A stretch of 64,000 bases of DNA, taken from the NCBI GenBank assembly GCA_032622095.1, contig CP136069.1, positions 109,024,278 to 109,088,277 of the forward strand. Direction: 5' to 3'. The translations under genes and the position numbers were made by a program. Within the stretch, counting starts at the first letter, position 1. Each line of letters begins with the position of its first letter. Under the pieces are notes generated by a model that searched no databases, had not been told where the DNA came from, and was given only the letters and a program-made list of their open reading frames with translations. Positions 57,801-64,000 of the stretch are shown here, in pieces. This stretch comes from Siphonodentalium dalli (lineage: Eukaryota; Mollusca; Scaphopoda; Gadilida; Siphonodentaliidae).

Positions 57801-60800
57801 ACGACCTGTAGCCCGTGCTAAAGGATTTGGTCATACAAAGAGTAAAATTCAAGATGGCTGCTGGCGGCCATGTTTTTTGGCCGAATGACCCCAAAATGAC
57901 TCGTTCCCATCTACATGTCATTATTAACATTCTTGACAAATTTTATTACCGGTATGATCAGACTAAAAGTAGGACCTGTAGCCCATGCTAAAGGATTTAG
58001 TCATACAAAGAGTAAAATCCAAGATGGCTGCTGGCGGCCATGTTTTTTGGCCGAATGACCCCAAAATGACTCGTTCCCATCTACATGTCATTATTAACAT
58101 TCTTGACAAATTTTATTATGATCAGACTAAAAGTAGGACCTGTAGCCCGTGCTAAAGGATTTAGTCATACAAAGAGTAAAATCCAAGATGGCTGCTGGCG
58201 GCCATGTTTTTTGGCCGAATGACCCCAAAATGACTCGTTCCCATCTACATGTCATTATTAACATTCTTGACAAATTTTATTATGATCAGACTAAAAGTAG
58301 GACCTGTAGCCCGTGCTAAAGGATTTAGTCATACAAAGAGTAAAATCCAAGATGGCTGCTGGCGACCATGTTTTTTGGCCGAATGACCCCAAAATTACTC
58401 GTTCCCATCTACATGTCAATATTATCATCCATGACAAATTTCATGATGATCAGACGAACAGTACGACCTGTGGCCCGTGCTAATGGATTAAATTTTGAAA
58501 TCCAAGATGGCCACTGGTGGCCATGTTTTTTGTCCGAATGACCCCAAAATGACTCGTTCCCATCTACATTCCAATTTCAACAGCCATGACAAATTTTATG
58601 ATGATTAGACTAAAGGTTTTTTGGCCGAATGACCCCAAAATTACTCGTTCCCATCTACATGTCAATATTAACATCCGTGACAAATTTCATGATGATCAGA
58701 CGAACAGTACGACCTGTGGCCCATGCTAATGGATTAAATTTTGAAATCCAAGATGGCCGCTGGCGGCCATGTTTTTTGTCCGAATGACCCCAAAATGACT
58801 CATTCCCATTTACATTCCAATATCAACAGCCATGACAAATTTTATGATGATCAGATTAAAGGTACGACCTGCAGCCCGTGCTGAAGAATTTAGTCATACA
58901 AAGAGTAAAATCCAAGATGGCTGCTGGCGGTCATGTTATTTGGCCGAATGACCCCAAAATTACTCGTTCCCATATACATGTCAATATTATCATCCATGAC
59001 AAATTTCATGATGATCAGACGAACAGTACGACCTGTGGCCCGTGCTAATGGATTAAATTTTTAAATCCAAGATGGCCACTGGTGGCCATGTTTTTTGTCC
59101 GAATGACCCCAAAATGACTCGTTCCCATCTACAATCCAATTTCAACAACCATGACAAATTTTATGATGATCAGACTAAAGGTACGACCTGTAGCCCGTGC
59201 TAAAGGATTTAGTCATACAAAGAGTAAAATCCAAGATGGCTGCTGGCGGCCATGTTTTTCGGCCGAATGACCCCAATATGACTCGTTCCCATCTACATGT
59301 CATTATTAACATTCATGACAAATTTCATGATGATCAGACTAAAGGTACAACCTGTAGCCCGTGCTAAAGGATTTATTCATACAAAGAGTAAAATCCAAGA
59401 TGGCTGCTGGCGACCATGTTTTTTGGCCGAATGACCCCAAAATTACTCGTTCCCATCTGCATGTCATTGTTAACATTCATGACAAATTTTATGATGATCA
59501 GATTAAAGGTACGACCTGCAGCCCGTGCTAAAGAATTTAGTCATACAAAGAGTAAAATCCAAGATGGCTGCTGGCGGCCATGTTTTTTGGCCGAATGACC
59601 CCAAAATTACGCGTTCCCATCTACATGTCAATATTATCATCCATGACAAATTTCATGATGATCAGACGAACAGTACGACCTGTGGCCCGTGCTAATGGAT
59701 TAAATTTTTAAATCCAAGATGGCCGCTGGCGGTCATGTTTTTTGTCCGAATGACCCCAATATGACTCGTTCCCATCTACATGTCATTATTAACATTCTTG
59801 ACAAATTTTATGATGATCAGACTAAAGGTACGACCTGTAGCCCGTGCTAAAGGATTTAGTCATACAAAGAGTAAAATCCAAGATGGCTGCTGGCGGCCAT
59901 GTTTTCTGGCCGAATGACCCCAAAATGACTCGTTCCCATCTACATGTCATTATTAACATTCTTGACAAATTTTATTACCGGTATGATCAGACTAAAAGTA
60001 GGACCTGTAGCCCATGCTAAAAGATTTAGTCATACAAAGAGTAAAATCCAAGATGGCTGCTGGCGGCCATGTTTTTCGGCCGAATGACCCCAATATGACT
60101 CGTTCCCATCTACATGTCATTATTAACATTCATGACAAATTTCATGATGATCAGACTAAAGGTACAACCTGTAGCCCGTGCTAAAGGATTTATTCATACA
60201 AAGAGTAAAATCCAAGATGGCTGCTGGCGACCATGTTTTTTGGCCGAATGACCCCAAAATTACTCGTTCCCATCTGCATGTCATTGTTAACATTCATGAC
60301 AAATTTTATGATGATCAGATTAAAGGTACGACCTGCAGCCCGTGCTAAAGAATTTAGTCATACAAAGAGTAAAATCCAAGATGGCTGCTGGCGGCCATGT
60401 TTTTTGGCCGAATGACCCCAAAATTACGCGTTCCCATCTACATGTCAATATTATCATCCATGACAAATTTCATGATGATCAGACGAACAGTACGACCTGT
60501 GGCCCGTGCTAATGGATTAAATTTTTAAATCCAAGATGGCCGCTGGCGGTCATGTTTTTTGTCCGAATGACCCCAATATGACTCGTTCCCATCTACATGT
60601 CATTATTAACATTCTTGACAAATTTTATGATGATCAGACTAAAGGTACGACCTGTAGCCCGTGCTAAAGGATTTAGTCATACAAAGAGTAAAATCCAAGA
60701 TGGCTGCTGGCGGCCATGTTTTCTGGCCGAATGACCCCAAAATGACTCGTTCCCATCTACATGTCATTATTAACATTCTTGACAAATTTTATTACCGGTA

Positions 60801-63800
60801 TGATCAGACTAAAAGTAGGACCTGTAGCCCATGCTAAAAGATTTAGTCATACAAAGAGTAAAATCCAAGATGGCTGCTGGCGGCCATGTTTTTTGGCCGA
60901 ATGACCCCAAAATGACTCGTTCCCATCTACATGTCATTATTAACATTCTTGACAAATTTTATTATGATCAGACTAAAAGTAGGACCTGTAGCCCGTGCTA
61001 AAGGATTTAGTCATACAAAGAGTAAAATCCAAGATGGCTGCTGGCGACCATGTTTTTTGGCCGAATGACCCCAAAATTACTCGTTCCCATCTACATGTCA
61101 TTTTTAATATCCATGACAAATTTAATGATGATCAGACTAAAGGTACGACCTGCAGCCCGTGCTAAAGAATTTAGTCATACAAAGAGTAAAATCCAAGATG
61201 GCTGCTGGCGGCCATGTTTTTTGGCCGAATGACCCCAAAATTACTCGTTCCCATCTACATGTCAATATTATCATCCATGACAAATTTCATGATGATCAGA
61301 CGAACAGTACGACCTGTGGCCTGTGCTAATGGATTAAATTTTGAAATCCAAGATGGCCACTGGCGGCCATGTTTTTTGTCCGAATGACCCCAAAATGACT
61401 CGTTCCCATCTAAATTCCAATTTCAACAGCCATGACAAATTTTATGATGATTAGACTAAAGGTTTTTTGGCCGAATGACCCCAAAATTACTCGTACCCAT
61501 CTGCATGTCATTGTTAACATCCATGACAAATTTTATGATGATCAGATTAAAGGTACGACCTGCAGCCCGTGCTAAAGAATTTAGTCATACAAAGAGTAAA
61601 ATCCAAGATGGCTGCTGGCGGCCATGTTTTTTGGCCGAATGACCCCAAAATTACGCGTTCCCATCTACATGTAAATATTATCATCCATGACAAATTTCAT
61701 GATGATCAGACGAACAGTACGACCTGTGGCCCGTGCTAATGGATTAAATTTTTAAATCCAAGATGGCCGCTGGCGGTCATGTTTTTTGTCCGAATGACCC
61801 CAATATGACTCGTTCCCATCTACATGTCATTATTAACATTCATGACAAATTTTATGATGATCCGACTAAAGGTACGACCTGTAGCCCGTGCTAAAGGATT
61901 TGGTCATACAAAGAGTAAAATTCAAGATGGCTGCTGGCGGCCATGTTTTTTGGCCGAATGACCCCAAAATGACTCGTTCCCATCTACATGTCATTATTAA
62001 CATTCTTGACAAATTTTATTACCGGTATGATCAGACTAAAAGTAGGACCTGTAGCCCATGCTAAAGGATTTAGTCATACAAAGAGTAAAATCCAAGATGG
62101 CTGCTGGCGGCCATGTTTTTTGGCCGAATGACCCCAAAATGACTCGTTCCCATCTACATGTCATTATTAACATTCTTGACAAATTTTATTATGATCAGAC
62201 TAAAAGTAGGACCTGTAGCCCGTGCTAAAGGATTTAGTCATACAAAGAGTAAAATCCAAGATGGCTGCTGGCGGCCATGTTTTTTGGCCGAATGACCCCA
62301 AAATGACTCGTTCCCATCTACATGTCATTATTAACATTCTTGACAAATTTTATTATGATCAGACTAAAAGTAGGACCTGTAGCCCGTGCTAAAGGATTTA
62401 GTCATACAAAGAGTAAAATCCAAGATGGCTGCTGGCGACCATGTTTTTTGGCCGAATGACCCCAAAATTACTCGTTCCCATCTACATGTCATTTTTAATA
62501 TCCCTGACAAATTTTATGATGATCAGACGAAAGGTACGACCTGCAGCCCGTGCTAAAGAATTTAGTCATACAAAGAGTAAAATCCAAGATGGCTGCTGGC
62601 GGCCATGTTTTTTGGCCGAATGACCCCAAAATTACTCGTTCCCATCTACATGTCAATATTATCATCCATGACAAATTTCATGATGATCAGACGAACAGTA
62701 CGATCTGTGGCCCGTGCTAATGGATTAAATTTTGAAATCCAAGATGGCCACTGGCGGCCATGTTTTTTGTCCGAATGACCCCAAAATGACTCGTTCCCCA
62801 TCTACATTCCAATTTCAACAGCCATGACAAATTTATGATGATTAGACTAAAGGTTTTTTGGCCGAATGACCCCAAAATTACTCGTACCCATCTGCATGTC
62901 ATTGTTAACATCCATGACAAATTTTATGATGATCAGATTAAAGGTACGACCTGCAGCCCGTGCTAAAGAATTTAGTCATACAAAGAGTAAAATCCAAGAT
63001 GGCTGCTGGCGGCCATGTTTTTTGGCCGAATGACCCCAAAATTACGCGTTCCCATCTACATGTAAATATTATCATCCATGACAAATTTCATGATGATCAG
63101 ATTAAAGGTACGACCTGCAGCCCGTGCTAAAGAATTTAGTCATACAAAGAGTAAAATCCAAGATGGCTGCTGGCGGCCATGTTTTTTGGCCGAATGACCC
63201 CAAAATGACTCGTTCCCATCTACATGTCATTATTAACATTCTTGACAAATTTTATTATGATCAGACTAAAAGTAGGACCTGTAGCCCGTGCTAAAGGATT
63301 TAGTCATACAAAGAATAAAATCCAAGATGGCTGCTGGCGACCATGTTTTTTGGCCGAATGACCCCAAAATTACTCGTTCCTATCTACATGTCATTTTTAA
63401 TATCCATGACAAATTTTATGATGATCAGACTAAAGGTACGACCTGCAGCCCGTGCTAAAGAATTTAGTCATACAAAGAGTAAAATCCAAGATGGCTGCTG
63501 GCGGCCATGTTTTTTGGCCGAATGACCCCAAAATTACTCGTTCCCATCTACATGTCAATATTATCATCCATGACAAATTTCATGATGATCAGACGAACAG
63601 TACGACCTGTGGCCCGTGCTAATGGATTAAATTTTGAAATCCAAGATGGCCACTGGTGGCCATGTTTTTTGTCCGAATGACCCCAAAATGACTCGTTCCC
63701 ATCTACATTCCAATTTCAACAGCCATGACAAATTTTATGATGATTAGACTAAAGGTTTTTTGGCCGAATGACCCCAAAATTACTCGTACCCATCTGCATG

Positions 63801-64000
63801 TCATTGTTAACATCCATGACAAATTTTATGATGATCAGATTAAAGGTACGACCTGCAGCCCGTGCTAAAGAATTTAGTCATACAAAGAGTAAAATCCAAG
63901 ATGGCTGCTGGCGGCCATGTTTTTTGGCCGAATGACCCCAAAATTACGCGTTCCCATCTACATGTAAATATTATCATCCATGACAAATTTCATGATGATC
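51813..64000 (-). mobile_element. Large pearl/Helentron-like satellite element, minus orientation, >12 kb
   Basis: The reversed 3' module starts at 51813 (ATGAAAGTGTCAATGACACT) and is followed by roughly 60 monomers of ~164 bp running to the window edge. Two monomer types alternate, plus a recurrent shortened monomer lacking ~75 bp (junction GACTAAAGG/TTTTTTGGCCG at 53127, 53867, 57387, 58614, 61462, 62852, 63755). Higher-order copies: 59180-59996 and 59997-60813 (817 bp, five monomers); ~56736-58410 repeats at ~60810-62484 (offset 4074); 53990-54929 repeats near 59057-59996 (offset 5067); 52200-53300 repeats near 61920-63060 (offset 9723). The 5' end lies outside the window. Open frames of ~60 codons per monomer are repeat by-products. 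Confidence 0.8.
54930..56735. mobile_element. Composite transposon: two 452-bp TIR elements flanking 902 bp
   Basis: Direct copies at 54930-55381 and 56284-56735 differ at one base (55105 T, 56459 A). Each has terminal inverted repeats GGTTACACTGGTGTAAATA. The middle (55382-56283) starts TAAAGGG and ends CGCTTTA. The whole 1806 bp is flanked by TAAA (54926-54929 and 56736-56739). The empty site CAGACTAAAAGTAGG exists in a near-identical higher-order copy at 59988-60002. The unit therefore moved into the satellite as one piece. No coding region is recognised in either the ends or the middle. Confidence 0.82.

Noticed and set aside
52718-63525. Repeated ~60-codon open frames in the satellite array, nearly identical to each other
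   Set aside because: They recur once per monomer, overlap frames on the other strand, have no family resemblance and follow the repeat period. They are by-products of a ~164-bp unit lacking stops.

Overview
This window is eukaryotic and almost certainly from a lophotrochozoan animal, most likely a bivalve mollusc. Three lines of evidence support this: an intron-split metazoan V-ATPase subunit H gene; pearl/Helentron-like elements carrying ~164-bp tandem repeats; and several GTCCGTCC-rich dispersed repeats of the type common in mollusc genomes. No bacterial-style genes, operons, CRISPR arrays, rRNA or tRNA genes were recognised.

The only host gene I can support is a fragment of ATP6V1H (plus strand). 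Three internal exons lie at 18034-18118, 22187-22365 and 35402-35527. Their splice phases join without interruption into 130 codons. Earlier and later exons were not found in the window. The introns are 4.1 kb and 13.0 kb and are filled with mobile elements, with at least 28 kb more after the last exon.

Layout. 1-7630: arrays of a ~164-bp satellite in plus orientation, ending in a conserved 3' hairpin module and broken by older repeats. 7631-15750: piggyBac-like MITE, partial AGCTCACC-family elements, and a 2.2-kb long-TIR transposon with 3-bp target duplications. 16033-17906: two hairpin-rich MITEs. 18034-22365: exons 1 and 2 with a complete 1.5-kb AGCTCACC element between them. 22390-23460: satellite. 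23461-31096: a dense cluster of foldback-type elements whose inverted arms are made of short GC-rich subrepeats; the arms of two of them interlock rather than nest. The cluster also holds a LINE tail split by a Mutator-like element. 32438-34076: satellite, inserted into a degenerate Ty3/gypsy RT fragment (34077-34520). 35402-35527: exon 3. 35583-41204: dispersed repeats and another complete AGCTCACC element. 41640-49312: a Penelope-like retroelement (minus strand), split by a 2.5-kb element that itself contains a complete satellite element, i.e. three-level nesting. 49069-51305: a 967-bp duplication with a 304-bp templated insert at its junction. 51813-64000: a large minus-oriented satellite element (>12 kb) with higher-order repeat structure, interrupted by a 1.8-kb composite transposon.

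The most interesting themes are (i) two Helentron-like families with the same end architecture, (ii) the interlocked foldback cluster, (iii) the composite element with an empty site in the same array, and (iv) the template-switch-like duplication. All element boundaries were read by eye from repeats and empty-site comparisons; no database search was possible.
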